64,000 bases of DNA from Martinezella multihospitum (GTDB lineage: Bacteria; Pseudomonadota; Alphaproteobacteria; Rhizobiales; Rhizobiaceae), in the NCBI RefSeq assembly GCF_900094585.1, contig NZ_FMAG01000001.1, forward strand, positions 434,001 to 498,000. Reading direction: 5' to 3'. Position numbers and translations under genes: made by a program. Position 1 is the stretch's first letter, and the number at the start of each line of letters is the position of its first letter. Positions 36,666-46,072 of the stretch are shown here, piece by piece. The notes below the pieces were generated by a model that was given only the letters and a program-made list of their open reading frames with translations, had not been told where the DNA came from and did no database searches.

Positions 36666-38047
36666 ACAGCGAAAAAGCCTACCGTCATATCGCCGTGATC
36701 GACATCGGCAAGACCAACGCCAAGGTCGTTGTGCTGGATGCGGGGACGGGTGCCGAGATTGCAGCCGTCAGGACCGCAAACAGCGTCCTGAAGTCTGCCC
36801 CCTATCCGCACTACGATATTGACGGGCTGTGGGATTTCATCATCTCGGCACTGAAGGGCTTTGTCCGCGCGCCAGGCTTCGATGCCATTTCGATCACCAC
36901 CCATGGCGCATCCGCTGTGATGCTTTCAGCCGATGGCAGCCTCGCCATGCCGGTTCTCGACTATGAGCACGGCTATCCCCAGGCAGTTCAGGACACCTAT
37001 GCGCGGTTGCGCCCGGGCTTCGCCGAGACATTTTCGCCTGGATTGTCGGTCGGCCTCAATGTCGGCGCGCAAATCCACTATCTGAAAAGCACCTTTCCGG
37101 CCGATTTCGCCCGCGCCGCGACGATCCTTACCTATCCGCAATACTGGGCATTCCGCCTGACCGGCATCGCCGCCAACGAGGTGACGTCGCTTGGCTGCCA
37201 TACCGATCTCTGGAACCCGACGACGCAAAGCTATTCATCTCTGGTCGACACACTTGGCATTCGCGGGCTGATGGCGCCGGTCCGTTCGGCTTTCGACGCG
37301 CTTGGACCGGTCCTGCCGGCACTCGCTGCGGATATGGGTCTCACGAAACCGGTGCCGGTCTATTGCGGCATTCACGACTCCAACGCCTCGCTTCTGCCCC
37401 ATCTGGTCGAAAACGAAGCCCCCTTTGCCGTCGTCTCGACGGGAACCTGGGTGATCAGTTTTGGCGTTGGCGGCGATCTGGAGCATCTCGATCCCCGGCG
37501 CGATGCGCTTGCCAATGTCGATGCCTATGGCCGTGCCGTGCCATCAGCCCGCTTCATGGGTGGCCGCGAATTCGAGATTCTGGCTGTCGAAATCGGCCCC
37601 GCATCATCCGATGCGGTTGAAGCCGCTCTTGAAGCGGTGATCGAGAAAGACCTCATGCTGCTGCCCAACGTGGTCGATGGGTCCGGCCCTTTTCCGGGCA
37701 GGAAAATGCAATGGGTCGGCGATGTCGCGACGGATACCACCGAGCGTCTTGCCGCCGTCAGCCTCTACCTCGCCATGATGACGGAAGCCTGTCTCGACCT
37801 GATCGGCGCGAAGGGGTCGATCTTCGTCGAGGGTCCCTTTGCTCTCAACCGTGCCTATCTCCTCGCACTGGCTGCGGTCACCGGCAAGGACGTCATTGCC
37901 TTGCCGGGCTCGACGGGGACAAGCCAGGGTGCGGCCCTGCTGACGGGAATTCGTCCACCTTCCGCCATGGAAAATGTGCCGATCCGCGCGGATTTGCGGG
38001 GATTGCGGCACTATAGGCAAGCCTGGCGTCGAGCCTTAGGCGACTAG
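36662..38047 (+). CDS. rhaK: Rhamnulose/rhamnose kinase, FGGY family
   Basis: This 461-residue sugar kinase has an N-terminal phosphate loop ([16 protein letters not shown]), the [13 protein letters not shown] catalytic Asp region and a C-terminal ATP site ([24 protein letters not shown]). In R. leguminosarum RhaK phosphorylates the sugar and is also needed for activity of the ABC transporter itself, so it has a second role in uptake. It is the last gene of rhaRSTPQUK. Confidence 0.92.
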   Translation: MNSEKAYRHIAVIDIGKTNAKVVVLDAGTGAEIAAVRTANSVLKSAPYPHYDIDGLWDFIISALKGFVRAPGFDAISITTHGASAVMLSADGSLAMPVLDYEHGYPQAVQDTYARLRPGFAETFSPGLSVGLNVGAQIHYLKSTFPADFARAATILTYPQYWAFRLTGIAANEVTSLGCHTDLWNPTTQSYSSLVDTLGIRGLMAPVRSAFDALGPVLPALAADMGLTKPVPVYCGIHDSNASLLPHLVENEAPFAVVSTGTWVISFGVGGDLEHLDPRRDALANVDAYGRAVPSARFMGGREFEILAVEIGPASSDAVEAALEAVIEKDLMLLPNVVDGSGPFPGRKMQWVGDVATDTTERLAAVSLYLAMMTEACLDLIGAKGSIFVEGPFALNRAYLLALAAVTGKDVIALPGSTGTSQGAALLTGIRPPSAMENVPIRADLRGLRHYRQAWRRALGD

Positions 38048-38096
38048 AGCGGCTCGGCGTTTCAAAGGATCGCCAGACGACGCCATTCGTTCGCTC

Positions 38097-38924
38097 TTAT
38101 GCAATGCCGACCCCGTCGAGTTCCGCCGCCGCGATCTGTCCCCTCTGAATTGCGGCCGGAACGTGCTGGTCGAGACCGTCCTCGATCAGCCACGCAGCCG
38201 ACAGCCCCGTCCAGGCGACGATCCATTGCAACAGGCGGAAGCGGTTCAGCCCCGCCGCCGCCGACACGACATTGACCTGGCGCGCAAGGCGGCCGGGAGC
38301 CGTCGCGACGGCATGGTCGGGATTGCAGAACAGATTGGCGTAGTCGAAGTAACGCTCGCCCACCAGGCCCTTGGGATCGATCGCAAGCCAGCCACGCTCC
38401 GCGAAATCCAGAATATTGCCGTGATGAATATCGCCATGCAAAGGCACGACGTCACGCGGTTCCGATAGCAGCATGCGGGCCGCGACCGCGGACCGCACGA
38501 AGGAACCACCTTCGCGCTGAACCGCAGCTTCGAGCGCGCGGAAACGATCGGACAGAGGAATGAGTGGCGGCAAGGATATCCCGCGAGGTGCGTGAAGCTT
38601 AGCAACTGCCTCGCAGATGATGCAGCTCGCTTCGTCGTCCCGGCCATTCCTTGCCATGTCTGCAAGGGAAAGACGGCCTGTCGCCCGCTCAAGCAGGATG
38701 GCATCGTCCTTGTGCTCAAGAACGCGCGCGGCGCCAACACCATTCCACCAGACCATCAGCTCGGCACCCCATTTTTCCTCGGGCGCGACGGCGAGCTTGA
38801 GCATGGCCGGCTCGCCATCCCGACGCACGGGGAAAAGCCGGCTGGAATGGGTGACGATCGGATCGCCATCCGGGATCAGACGCCAGAGGTCGAAATAGAT
38901 CTTTGCATCGTCATTCTTCGTCAT
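38097..38924 (-). CDS. APH(6)-like kinase (streptomycin/hydroxyurea phosphotransferase family)
   Basis: This is a 275-residue member of the aminoglycoside/hydroxyurea kinase family. The catalytic loop VPLHGDIHHGNILDF (Asp and Asn) and the metal Asp of WLAIDPKGLVGE are intact; VRRDGEPAMLKLAVAPEEKWGAEL supplies the ATP-binding Lys and Glu. Chromosomal homologues are common in soil bacteria and many have no proven resistance role. ATG 38924 is preferred over an in-frame start at 38948 that lacks support. It converges on rhaK and looks unconnected to it. Confidence 0.83.
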   Translation of the reverse strand: MTKNDDAKIYFDLWRLIPDGDPIVTHSSRLFPVRRDGEPAMLKLAVAPEEKWGAELMVWWNGVGAARVLEHKDDAILLERATGRLSLADMARNGRDDEASCIICEAVAKLHAPRGISLPPLIPLSDRFRALEAAVQREGGSFVRSAVAARMLLSEPRDVVPLHGDIHHGNILDFAERGWLAIDPKGLVGERYFDYANLFCNPDHAVATAPGRLARQVNVVSAAAGLNRFRLLQWIVAWTGLSAAWLIEDGLDQHVPAAIQRGQIAAAELDGVGIA

Positions 38925-39325
38925 GCGGCATCCGGCTCCCTCAAGCATGTGCTATGCCACAACACGCGACACAACCCGTGCGAATAGACCCTGGGGAAGA
39001 TTCCACTTTTAGATACACCCATCGGGCCGTCATATCACTTAGGCTTTGGCGACGGAGATACAACAACCATCCCTCGACGAAAATTCACGAAAAATCGTCA
39101 AAATTGTCTTTGCGACGGTTATTTTCTTGCGGAATCGTCGCAATATTCCTACAGAAAATACCCTCATGAGCGCTTTCGAGATCAAAAAATGTCCGAAAGC
39201 GATCATCGGCTTCGATATCAGCTTTGTCTCTTTAAAAAGAACGCCTCACGGCAGTTTGCGCGTCGAGACAGGTGATTGCGGGCGGGTTCAAAGGGCGCTG
39301 CCGCGCCCATCCAAGGAGAGCTACC
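38925..39325. promoter_or_regulatory. Long AT-rich leader upstream of the amino-acid binding protein gene
   Basis: These 401 bp have no supported gene. There are two clear inverted repeats: TTGCGACG (39110-39117) with CGTCGCAA (39136-39143), and CGCTTTCG (39171-39178) with CGAAAGCG (39194-39201). The first could be an operator, and the second, about 125 bases before the start codon, could be a leader RNA hairpin. AT content is high from 39060 to 39240. Confidence 0.45.
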
Positions 39326-40432
39326 ATGAGTCTGAAGACATTGACGGCCGCGACCTTCGTCGCTTCGCTGGCCTTCGCACCTCTCGCGCATGCGGACATC
39401 ACCATCGGCCTCATCGCGCCGCTGACCGGCCCGGTCGCGGCCTATGGCGAGCAGGTCAAGAATGGCGCGCAGACCGCCATCGACGAAATCAACAAGAGCG
39501 GCGGCGTTCTCGGCCAGAAGCTCGTCCTGAAGCTCGGCGATGATGCCGGCGATCCGAAGCAGGGCGTGTCCGTCGCCAACGGCTTCGTCGGCGACAGCAT
39601 CCGCTTCGTCGTCGGCCCGGTTACCTCGGGCGTTGCCATTCCGGTTTCCGACGCGCTTGGCGAAAACGGCATCCTGATGGTCACGCCGACCGCAACCGCT
39701 CCGGACCTGACCAATCGCGGTCTCACGAACATCTTCCGCACCTGTGGCCGCGATGACCAGCAGGCCGTGGTTGCCGGCGAATATGTCGTGAAGAACTTCA
39801 AGGACAAGAAGATCGCCATCCTCAACGACAAGGGTGCCTACGGCAAGGGTCTGGCGGACGCCTTCAAAGCAGCGATCAACAAGGGCGGCGTCACTGAAGT
39901 CGTCAATGACTCGCTGACCCCCGGCGAAAAGGACTACAGCGCCCTGACGACGAAGCTGAAGCAGGCTGGTGTCGAAGTCATCTACTTCGGCGGTTACCAT
40001 CCGGAAGCAGGTCTGCTGGCCCGCCAGCTGCACGATATCTCCGTCAAGGCGCAAATCATCGGCGGCGACGGCCTTTCCAACACCGAATACTGGGCAATCG
40101 CCAACGATTCCGCTGCCGGCACGCTCTTCACCAACGCATCCGACGCGCTGAAGAACCCGGATTCGCAGGGCGCCGTCGCAGCTCTCAAGGCACGCAACAT
40201 CCCGGCCGAAGCCTTCACGCTGAACGCCTATGCCGCCGTGCAGGTGCTGAAGGCCGGCATCGAAAAGGCCGGCAAGGCAGATGACGCCGAAGCTGTCGGC
40301 ACCGCCCTGAAGAAGGGCGAACCGATCGACACTGCCATCGGCAAGGTCACCTATGGCGAAACCGGCGACCTCACCTCGCAGAGCTTCTCGCTCTACAAGT
40401 GGGAAGGCGGCAAGATCGTTTCGGCCGAATAA
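39326..40432 (+). CDS. Branched-chain amino acid ABC transporter substrate-binding protein (LivK/BraC type)
   Basis: This 368-residue periplasmic protein has a Sec signal peptide 1 to about 23 (ending PLAHA-DI). The mature start [27 protein letters not shown] is the usual opening of LivK. AAGGAGAG precedes ATG 39326, and an intrinsic terminator follows directly, so it is monocistronic. Permeases and ATPases are not nearby; rhizobial Bra systems often have scattered binding proteins. It probably binds leucine, isoleucine, valine or alanine. Confidence 0.9.
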   Translation: MSLKTLTAATFVASLAFAPLAHADITIGLIAPLTGPVAAYGEQVKNGAQTAIDEINKSGGVLGQKLVLKLGDDAGDPKQGVSVANGFVGDSIRFVVGPVTSGVAIPVSDALGENGILMVTPTATAPDLTNRGLTNIFRTCGRDDQQAVVAGEYVVKNFKDKKIAILNDKGAYGKGLADAFKAAINKGGVTEVVNDSLTPGEKDYSALTTKLKQAGVEVIYFGGYHPEAGLLARQLHDISVKAQIIGGDGLSNTEYWAIANDSAAGTLFTNASDALKNPDSQGAVAALKARNIPAEAFTLNAYAAVQVLKAGIEKAGKADDAEAVGTALKKGEPIDTAIGKVTYGETGDLTSQSFSLYKWEGGKIVSAE

Positions 40433-40460
40433 GCCGTCACGTCATCACTTCGAAAGAGAG

Positions 40461-40488
40461 CCGGGCCACTTGCTGGCCCGGTTTTTTT
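40461..40488 (+). terminator. Rho-independent terminator
   Basis: The stem CCGGGCCA / TGGCCCGG with loop CTTGC is followed by seven T residues (40482-40488). It lies 28 bases after the amino-acid binding protein stop and also separates that gene from the convergent isomerase gene. Confidence 0.9.
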
Positions 40489-40513
40489 GTTGTCGATCCT
40501 GGAGTACTGCCGC

Positions 40514-41338
40514 TCAGCAAACGGTGCGAAAACGCTCGATGCAGGTGGAGAGAACCTCCTCGCCCGGCCGCTTCCACCAATTATTCTGGGAGAAAATCTC
40601 GACTTCCTGCAGGCCGAAAAAGCCGGCCTTCTCGATCTCCGCGCGAATGCGCTTCAAGTCGATGACGCCATCGCCCATCATACCGCGGTCGAGCAGCAGA
40701 TCCGTGGTCGGCACCAGCCAGTCGCAGATATGATGTGCCAGAATACGTCCGCCGGCGCCGGCGCGCGCGATCTGTTCGTCAAGCTTCGGGTCCCACCAGA
40801 CATGATAGACATCGATGGCGACACCGATGCCCTCACCCAGCAGATCGCAGATATCCAGCGCCTGCTCCAGTGTGTTCACACAGGCACGGTCGGCTGCATA
40901 CATCGGGTGCAGCGGCTCGATCGCGATCGGAATTCCGGAGCTGCGTGCATGCGGCAGGATCGCGGCGATGCCGTCCGCCACCATTTCGCGGGCATGGGCG
41001 ATATCCTTCGATCCCTCCGGCAGGCCACCGACGACAAGGACGAGGCAATCGGCGTTCAGCGCCGCCGCTTCGTCGATCGCACGTTTGTTGTCGTCGATCG
41101 CCGCCGCCCTGCCCTCGGCGCTTGCCGCGGGAAACATGCCGCCGCGGCAAAGGCCGGTCACCTTCAGCTTATTATCGGCGACGATGCGGGCAGCTTCCGA
41201 AAGCCCGATCTTGTGCACCTGATCGCGCCAGGGCGCGATCGCGACGATATCCTGCTTCAAACAGGCCTCCACCGCCTGGCGCATGTCATATTGCTGGCGC
41301 ACCGTTGCCAGATTGATGGACAGACCCTCTATGGCCAT
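40514..41338 (-). CDS. Sugar phosphate isomerase/epimerase (xylose-isomerase-like barrel)
   Basis: This 274-residue TIM barrel has likely metal ligands at the Glu of IPIAIEPLHP, the Asp of VAIDVYHVWWD, the His pair of ILAHHICDW and the Glu of LQEVEIFSQ. LCRGGMFP and LVLVVGGLPEGS are typical of hydroxypyruvate-isomerase/epimerase relatives. It is the last gene of the TetR-controlled - strand cassette, 28 bases after DUF993. Confidence 0.85.
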   Translation of the reverse strand: MAIEGLSINLATVRQQYDMRQAVEACLKQDIVAIAPWRDQVHKIGLSEAARIVADNKLKVTGLCRGGMFPAASAEGRAAAIDDNKRAIDEAAALNADCLVLVVGGLPEGSKDIAHAREMVADGIAAILPHARSSGIPIAIEPLHPMYAADRACVNTLEQALDICDLLGEGIGVAIDVYHVWWDPKLDEQIARAGAGGRILAHHICDWLVPTTDLLLDRGMMGDGVIDLKRIRAEIEKAGFFGLQEVEIFSQNNWWKRPGEEVLSTCIERFRTVC

Positions 41339-41366
41339 CGTGATGATCCTCCCCCGATCTTATCTG

Positions 41367-42542
41367 CTAATCGATGCCGACGGTCGCAAGGATCGTCTTC
41401 ATGCGATATGTCGCCAGATCCGGATCGCGCAGCACCCGCGCCGTATCCGCCAGACGGAACAGTTCCGAAAGATGCTGTATCGAGCGGGCGCTCTGCTGAC
41501 CGCCGAGCATCTGGAAATGATCCTGGAAGCCGTTGAGATAGGCGAGGAAGACGACGCCGGTCTTATAGAAGCGTGTCGGTGCCTTGAAGATATGGCGTGA
41601 CAGCGGCACGGTCGGCGCCAGGATAGCATGGAAGGCGTCGAGGTCGTTCTGGGCGAGTTTCGCGAGAGCAGCGCTTGCCGCCGGCGCAATGGCATCGAAG
41701 ATGCCGAGCAGCGCATGCGAGTAGCCCTGTTCGTCACCGGCGATCAGTTCTGCGTAGTTGAAATCGTCGCCGGTATACATCTTGACCGACGGATCGAGCC
41801 GGCGGCGCATGACGATTTCCTTCTCCGCCGAAAGCAGCGAAATCTTTACGCCATCGACCTTGGCCGCGTTCTGGTTGATGATCGCTGTCGCCGTCTCCAT
41901 GGCCAGCATGTCGTCGGTCGAGCCCCAATAGCCCGCCAGCGCCGGGTCGAACATCGAACCGAGCCAGTGAATGATGACGGGTTCTTTGACCTGACCGAGG
42001 ATGCGGTCGTAAACCCTGACATAATCGTCCGGGCTCTTGGCGGCGGCGGCAAGCGCCCGGCTCGCCATCAGGATGACGCGGCCGCCCTGCCCTTCCACAT
42101 AGGCGATCTGTTCCTCATAGGCGCGGATGACGTCGTCGATAGTGACATCAGGGCTAGGCTGAAGATGATCGGTGCCGGCGCCATACGCGATCACGGCATC
42201 CGGCCGGCCGCGAGCAGCCGATTGCGCGTGCGCAATCAGCTCTTTTGCGCCGGCCCAGTCCAGACCCATGCCGCGCTGCGCGGTATCCATCGCTTCCGCT
42301 ACGCCGAGGCCGAGACCCCAGAGATATTCGCGAAAGGCGATGGTGCGCTCCCAGTCGATATTGCGGTCAAGCCAGGGATCGTTGTCCGCAAGCGCATCGA
42401 CCACCACATGCGCCGCCGCATAGGCCACACGATTGAAGTGATGGCCGCCCGCCGGCCTCACAGGCGCAGTCAAAGGCTCGTTGGCGGGTGTGAAGGCAGC
42501 AATGGTGCCGTCTGCCCTCGGCAGGTGAAGGCTTCTCTCCAT
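41367..42542 (-). CDS. DUF993 family protein (dihydrodipicolinate-synthase-like barrel)
   Basis: This 391-residue protein belongs to a family placed with the N-acetylneuraminate lyase / DHDPS type TIM barrels on the basis of fold. Conserved stretches are PVRPAGGHHFNRVAYAAAHV, YGAGTDHLQPSP, HWLGSMFDPALAGYWGS and DGVKISLLSAEKE, whose Lys (in VKISLL) could be the Schiff-base lysine. Activity is unknown to me. It lies between a Gfo/Idh dehydrogenase (12-base gap) and an isomerase, so a retro-aldol step on an oxidised sugar is a reasonable guess. Confidence 0.75.
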   Translation of the reverse strand: MERSLHLPRADGTIAAFTPANEPLTAPVRPAGGHHFNRVAYAAAHVVVDALADNDPWLDRNIDWERTIAFREYLWGLGLGVAEAMDTAQRGMGLDWAGAKELIAHAQSAARGRPDAVIAYGAGTDHLQPSPDVTIDDVIRAYEEQIAYVEGQGGRVILMASRALAAAAKSPDDYVRVYDRILGQVKEPVIIHWLGSMFDPALAGYWGSTDDMLAMETATAIINQNAAKVDGVKISLLSAEKEIVMRRRLDPSVKMYTGDDFNYAELIAGDEQGYSHALLGIFDAIAPAASAALAKLAQNDLDAFHAILAPTVPLSRHIFKAPTRFYKTGVVFLAYLNGFQDHFQMLGGQQSARSIQHLSELFRLADTARVLRDPDLATYRMKTILATVGID

Positions 42543-42554
42543 GAGATCAGCCTC

Positions 42555-43712
42555 CTAGCGTGCCGAAAGGGAAGGCACGTCAACCCAGCGACGCTCCGCC
42601 CAGCTCTTCTGTGCCAGCTCCGCAAGCTGCACGCCCTTGGCACCCTCGCGAAGCGTGAACTTCCACGGCGCATCCTCGGCCACATGGCACAGGAACTGCT
42701 CCCACTGCGCCTTGAAGCCATTGTCGAAGGCCTGCGTATCCGGCACCTCTTCCCAGGTATCGAAGAAATTGATCGGCTGCGGCTGATCGGGGTTCCAGAC
42801 AGGTTTTGGCGTATTGACGCGATGCTGCGTCCAGCAGCGCATCAGACCGCAGACGGCCGATCCATGGGTGCCGTCGACCTGGAAGGTGACGAGATCGTCA
42901 CGACGAACCCTGACCGCCCATGAGGAGTTGATATGCGCGATAACGCCGCCTTCGAGCTCGAAGGTAGCATAGGCGGCATCGTCGGCATCGGCGACATAGG
43001 TCTTGCCGTTCTCGTCGACGCGGCTTGGAATATGCGTCGCGCCGAGGCAGCTGACGGATTTGACCTCGCCGAACAGATTGTCAAGCACATAGCGCCAATG
43101 CGGCAGCATATCGAGGATCATGCCGCCGCCATCTCGTTTGCGGTAATTCCACGAGGGGCGCTGTGCCTTCACCCCCCAATCGCCTTCGAAGACCCAGTAG
43201 CCGAATTCACCGCGCACGGAGAGGATCTTGCCGAAGAAGCCGCTGTCGCGCAGCATGGCGATCTTGCGCAGCCCCGGCAGGAACAGCTTGTCCTGGACGA
43301 CACCGTTCTTGACGCCGCGACGCTCGGCGGAAGCCGCTACCGACAACGCCTCTTCAAGAGTCTCGGAGATCGGCTTTTCGCAATAGACATGCTTGCCGGC
43401 GGCAATCGCCTTTTCGAGAAGCTCAACGCGCATCTGCGTCGAACCGGCATCGAAGAAGATCGTATTGCTGGGATCGGCAAGAGCAGCGTCGAGATCGGTC
43501 GTCGTCTTCGACAGGCCGTGCTTGCGGGCGATCGCCTCGATCTTTTCGGCGTTGCGGCCGACGAGCACCGGCTCGGGCATCAACCTGTCGCCGTTCGACA
43601 GCTGGACACCGCCCTGCTCGCGGATCGCCAGGATGGAGCGCACGAGGTGCTGATTGTAGCCCATGCGACCGGTGATGCCGTGCATGATGATGCCGATCGG
43701 CTTCGTTGCCAT
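42555..43712 (-). CDS. Gfo/Idh/MocA-family oxidoreductase
   Basis: This 385-residue NAD(P)-dependent sugar dehydrogenase has an N-terminal Rossmann fold (IGIIMHGITGRMGYNQHLV) and the catalytic motif YCEKPISETLEEAL. The substrate domain includes GGGMILDMLPHWRYVLDNLFG. GGGAGGAA precedes the ATG at 43712. It is the first structural gene behind the TetR-type operator at 43732 and begins a three-gene cassette. Confidence 0.87.
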   Translation of the reverse strand: MATKPIGIIMHGITGRMGYNQHLVRSILAIREQGGVQLSNGDRLMPEPVLVGRNAEKIEAIARKHGLSKTTTDLDAALADPSNTIFFDAGSTQMRVELLEKAIAAGKHVYCEKPISETLEEALSVAASAERRGVKNGVVQDKLFLPGLRKIAMLRDSGFFGKILSVRGEFGYWVFEGDWGVKAQRPSWNYRKRDGGGMILDMLPHWRYVLDNLFGEVKSVSCLGATHIPSRVDENGKTYVADADDAAYATFELEGGVIAHINSSWAVRVRRDDLVTFQVDGTHGSAVCGLMRCWTQHRVNTPKPVWNPDQPQPINFFDTWEEVPDTQAFDNGFKAQWEQFLCHVAEDAPWKFTLREGAKGVQLAELAQKSWAERRWVDVPSLSAR

Positions 43713-43731
43713 AAGTCATTCCTCCCGTAAA

Positions 43732-43745
43732 TAACTATATAGTTA
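43732..43745. promoter_or_regulatory. TetR-type operator in front of the dehydrogenase gene
   Basis: TAACTATATAGTTA is a 14-bp perfect palindrome. It lies between the predicted promoter (TTGACA at 43776-43771 and AGTTAT at 43752-43747 on the - strand) and the ribosome binding site, 20 bases before the start codon. The near copy at 44656 upstream of the TetR gene links it to that regulator. Confidence 0.72.
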
Positions 43746-43840
43746 CATAACTGACACGGCGAGGCGATGCTGTCAACGGCCATCGTCAATGGCCGCCGCG
43801 GCAATCATCTATCGTTGCTGAGCTTGTTGCCGGGGGGATT

Positions 43841-44548
43841 TTAGGGACGCAGATAGGTGAAAATCACGTCGACGATATGCTCGCCCCAGGCGTCGATTTC
43901 GCTCTTGTCCGAGAGGTTGCGGCGGAAGATCGTCGAGAGCGTCCAACGGTTCGTCAGGAAGAACGAGCCGAGTGCCGCAATGCTCATATAGATCTTCACC
44001 GGATCGCAGTCATTGCGGAATACGCCCGCTGCCGCGCCGCGGTCGAGCAGGCCGGAGATCTCCGATACCAGCGGCGAATGCAGCTCGAAAATACGTGCCG
44101 AACGCTTCAGGAAGCGGGCCTTGTGCATATTCTCCGTGCTGAGGATTCCCAGGAATTCCGGGTGATCCAGAAAATATTGCCAGGTGAAGACGACCAGCTC
44201 CCGCATGCCGTCGGCAGGCGAGCGATGCGAGAGATCGAGCCGCGCCTCCGCCGAGCGGATGGCGATATAGCTGCCTTCCAAAACGGCGACATAGAGCGCA
44301 TCCTTGCCGCCGAAATAGTGATAGAGCATCCGCTTGTTGATTTTCGCTCGTTCAGCGATGGCATCCACGCGAGCACCACCATAGCCGCGCTCGGCAAATT
44401 CCTTGGTTGCGGCAGCCAAAATCGCCTTGCTGGTGCGTTCCGCATCCCTGAGACGGGGCCGTTCCGAAGCTGCGCGCGAGGGGGTTTGCTCTGCATTCGC
44501 AAGGTCTGCACTCTTTGCGCTGCGCTTCACGGTCTTGGCTTCTGACAT
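43841..44548 (-). CDS. TetR-family transcriptional regulator
   Basis: This 235-residue regulator has a charged 40-residue N-terminal tail (KTVKRSAKSADLANAEQ) before the helix-turn-helix (AILAAATKEFAERGYGGARVDAIAERAKINKRMLYHYFGGKDAL). A TetR C-terminal domain of the RutR/AcrR-like type follows (about 120-230). ATG 44548 follows GGGAG by five bases; ATG 44551 is possible. It is upstream of, and codirectional with, the Gfo/Idh-DUF993-isomerase cassette. Matching operators before both its own gene and that cassette suggest it represses both. Confidence 0.87.
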   Translation of the reverse strand: MSEAKTVKRSAKSADLANAEQTPSRAASERPRLRDAERTSKAILAAATKEFAERGYGGARVDAIAERAKINKRMLYHYFGGKDALYVAVLEGSYIAIRSAEARLDLSHRSPADGMRELVVFTWQYFLDHPEFLGILSTENMHKARFLKRSARIFELHSPLVSEISGLLDRGAAAGVFRNDCDPVKIYMSIAALGSFFLTNRWTLSTIFRRNLSDKSEIDAWGEHIVDVIFTYLRP

Positions 44549-44655
44549 CATGGCTCCCGGCGGCATTTCATGGGGGCTTATGCAGCCCATCCCCACGCCG
44601 ATAAGTAACCGATCATCGCATAAGTTGACAGCCCCCGGTAAATCGAGGGCGATAG

Positions 44656-44669
44656 TAACTATATGGTTA
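44656..44669. promoter_or_regulatory. TetR-type operator in front of the tetR gene
   Basis: TAACTATATGGTTA differs by one base from the perfect palindrome at 43732-43745. On the - strand it overlaps a plausible promoter of the TetR gene (TTAAAT, 17 bases, TACTAT), consistent with autorepression. Confidence 0.65.
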
Positions 44670-44795
44670 TATCGATTTAAATGTGCATATGGCGAAGGAT
44701 GCTGGCGGGAAATGCGGGATTCCCGCTGCCACCGTAACCGTCTGAATGAGGGTGAGAGTGAGTCGGGACACGGCAACGATCTTGCGTTTGAACCC

Positions 44796-44808
44796 CATCC
44801 GGCCCTAG
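44796..44808. repeat. Partial copy of the intergenic element seen at 24567
   Basis: CATCCGGCCCTAG, identical to the end of the palindromic element at 24567-24579 and also intergenic. The hairpin part is missing here. It stands 31 bases before the flavoprotein start. Confidence 0.45.
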
Positions 44809-44838
44809 AGAGCATTAGGCAAGCGGCACCAGGTGAGC

Positions 44839-46050
44839 ATGACCAAAAAGCAAATCGCAATCATTGGCGGCGGCCCTGCCGGATTGATGGCGGCAGAGAC
44901 CTTGTCCCTGCTCGGCCATCGCATCGCGGTCTATGACAGCATGCCGACGGTGGCGCGCAAGTTTCTGCTGGCCGGAAAATCCGGTCTCAACATCACGCAT
45001 TCGGAAGACTACAGCGTTTTTGCCACTCGTTTCGGCGCTGCCTCGGCCCGATTGCGCACAGCGCTTGACGATTTCCAGCCCGATGACATCAGAGCCTGGG
45101 CGGAAGGCCTGGGAACGGAAACCTTCGTCGGCTCTTCCGGCCGCGTCTTCCCGAAAGTCATGAAGGCGTCGCCGCTGCTGCGCGCCTGGCTGGCGAGGCT
45201 GGAGACGCGTGATGTCAGCATTATGACGCGGCATCGCTGGTGTGGCTTCGAGGATGATGGTCTGGTCTTTGAAACACCGACGGGGCGCGAACTCGTGCAC
45301 CATGACGCCGTTTTGCTCGCACTCGGCGGTGCAAGCTATGCCCGGCTCGGATCGGATGCGGCATGGGTCAGCTGGCTTCACGACAAAGGGATCGACATCG
45401 CCACGTTCCAGCCGGCCAATTGCGGTTTCGACGTCACCTGGAGCGCGACCTTCAGCGAGCGCTTTGCCGGCGAACCACTGAAAGCCGTAACAGCAACGTC
45501 GGAGGTAGGAACTTTTCCCGGCGAATTCGTGATCTCGAAAACGGGGATCGAGGGCAGCCTGGTCTACACCCATGCCGCCGCCCTGCGTGACCGGTTGGCA
45601 AAAAAGGGCGAGGCGTCGCTCATTGTCGATCTGGCACCCGGACGCGATGAGGAGCGCTTGGCGCGCGATCTGACACGGCAAGATCCCAAGGCCAGTTTCT
45701 CCAATCGCCTGCGCAAAGGCGCCGGCATCGAGGGCGTCAAGGCGGGCCTTTTGCGCGAGCTCGACGATCCCACCGTTCTCTCGCATCCGGAACCCCTTGC
45801 CCGCCTGATCAAGGCTTTGCCGATTCCGTTGTTGAGACCAAGGCCCATTGCCGAGGCCATCTCGTCTGCCGGCGGCATTCGTTGGGATGAGCTCGACGAG
45901 AGATACATGCTGAAGAAACTTCCCGGCATGTTTGCTGCCGGAGAAATGATCGATTGGGAGGCGCCGACCGGCGGCTATCTTCTAACAGCCTGCTTTGCGA
46001 CCGGGCGTGCGGCCGCCAGGGGCATCGATTCCTGGCTTAAGGCCAGCTGA
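44839..46050 (+). CDS. BaiN/HI0933-like FAD-dependent flavoprotein
   Basis: This 403-residue flavoprotein has an N-terminal FAD dinucleotide motif (IAIIGGGPAGLMAAETLSLLG) and the family block ARKFLLAGKSGLNITHSED. A C-terminal second FAD contact (PGMFAAGEMIDWEAPTGGYLLTACFATG) is typical of the TIGR03862 group. The start is ATG 44839; an in-frame GTG lies two codons upstream. Homologues include the bile-acid-type reductase BaiN, but for most of the family the substrate is unknown. It appears to be a single gene, convergent with the epimerase gene. Confidence 0.85.
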   Translation: MTKKQIAIIGGGPAGLMAAETLSLLGHRIAVYDSMPTVARKFLLAGKSGLNITHSEDYSVFATRFGAASARLRTALDDFQPDDIRAWAEGLGTETFVGSSGRVFPKVMKASPLLRAWLARLETRDVSIMTRHRWCGFEDDGLVFETPTGRELVHHDAVLLALGGASYARLGSDAAWVSWLHDKGIDIATFQPANCGFDVTWSATFSERFAGEPLKAVTATSEVGTFPGEFVISKTGIEGSLVYTHAAALRDRLAKKGEASLIVDLAPGRDEERLARDLTRQDPKASFSNRLRKGAGIEGVKAGLLRELDDPTVLSHPEPLARLIKALPIPLLRPRPIAEAISSAGGIRWDELDERYMLKKLPGMFAAGEMIDWEAPTGGYLLTACFATGRAAARGIDSWLKAS

Positions 46051-46072
46051 TTTAAGCCTGAGCGCCTGAGCT

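Noticed and set aside
38097..38924. Annotation as a streptomycin resistance gene
   Set aside because: The kinase motifs are present, but chromosomal relatives of this family are common in soil bacteria and resistance cannot be inferred from sequence alone.
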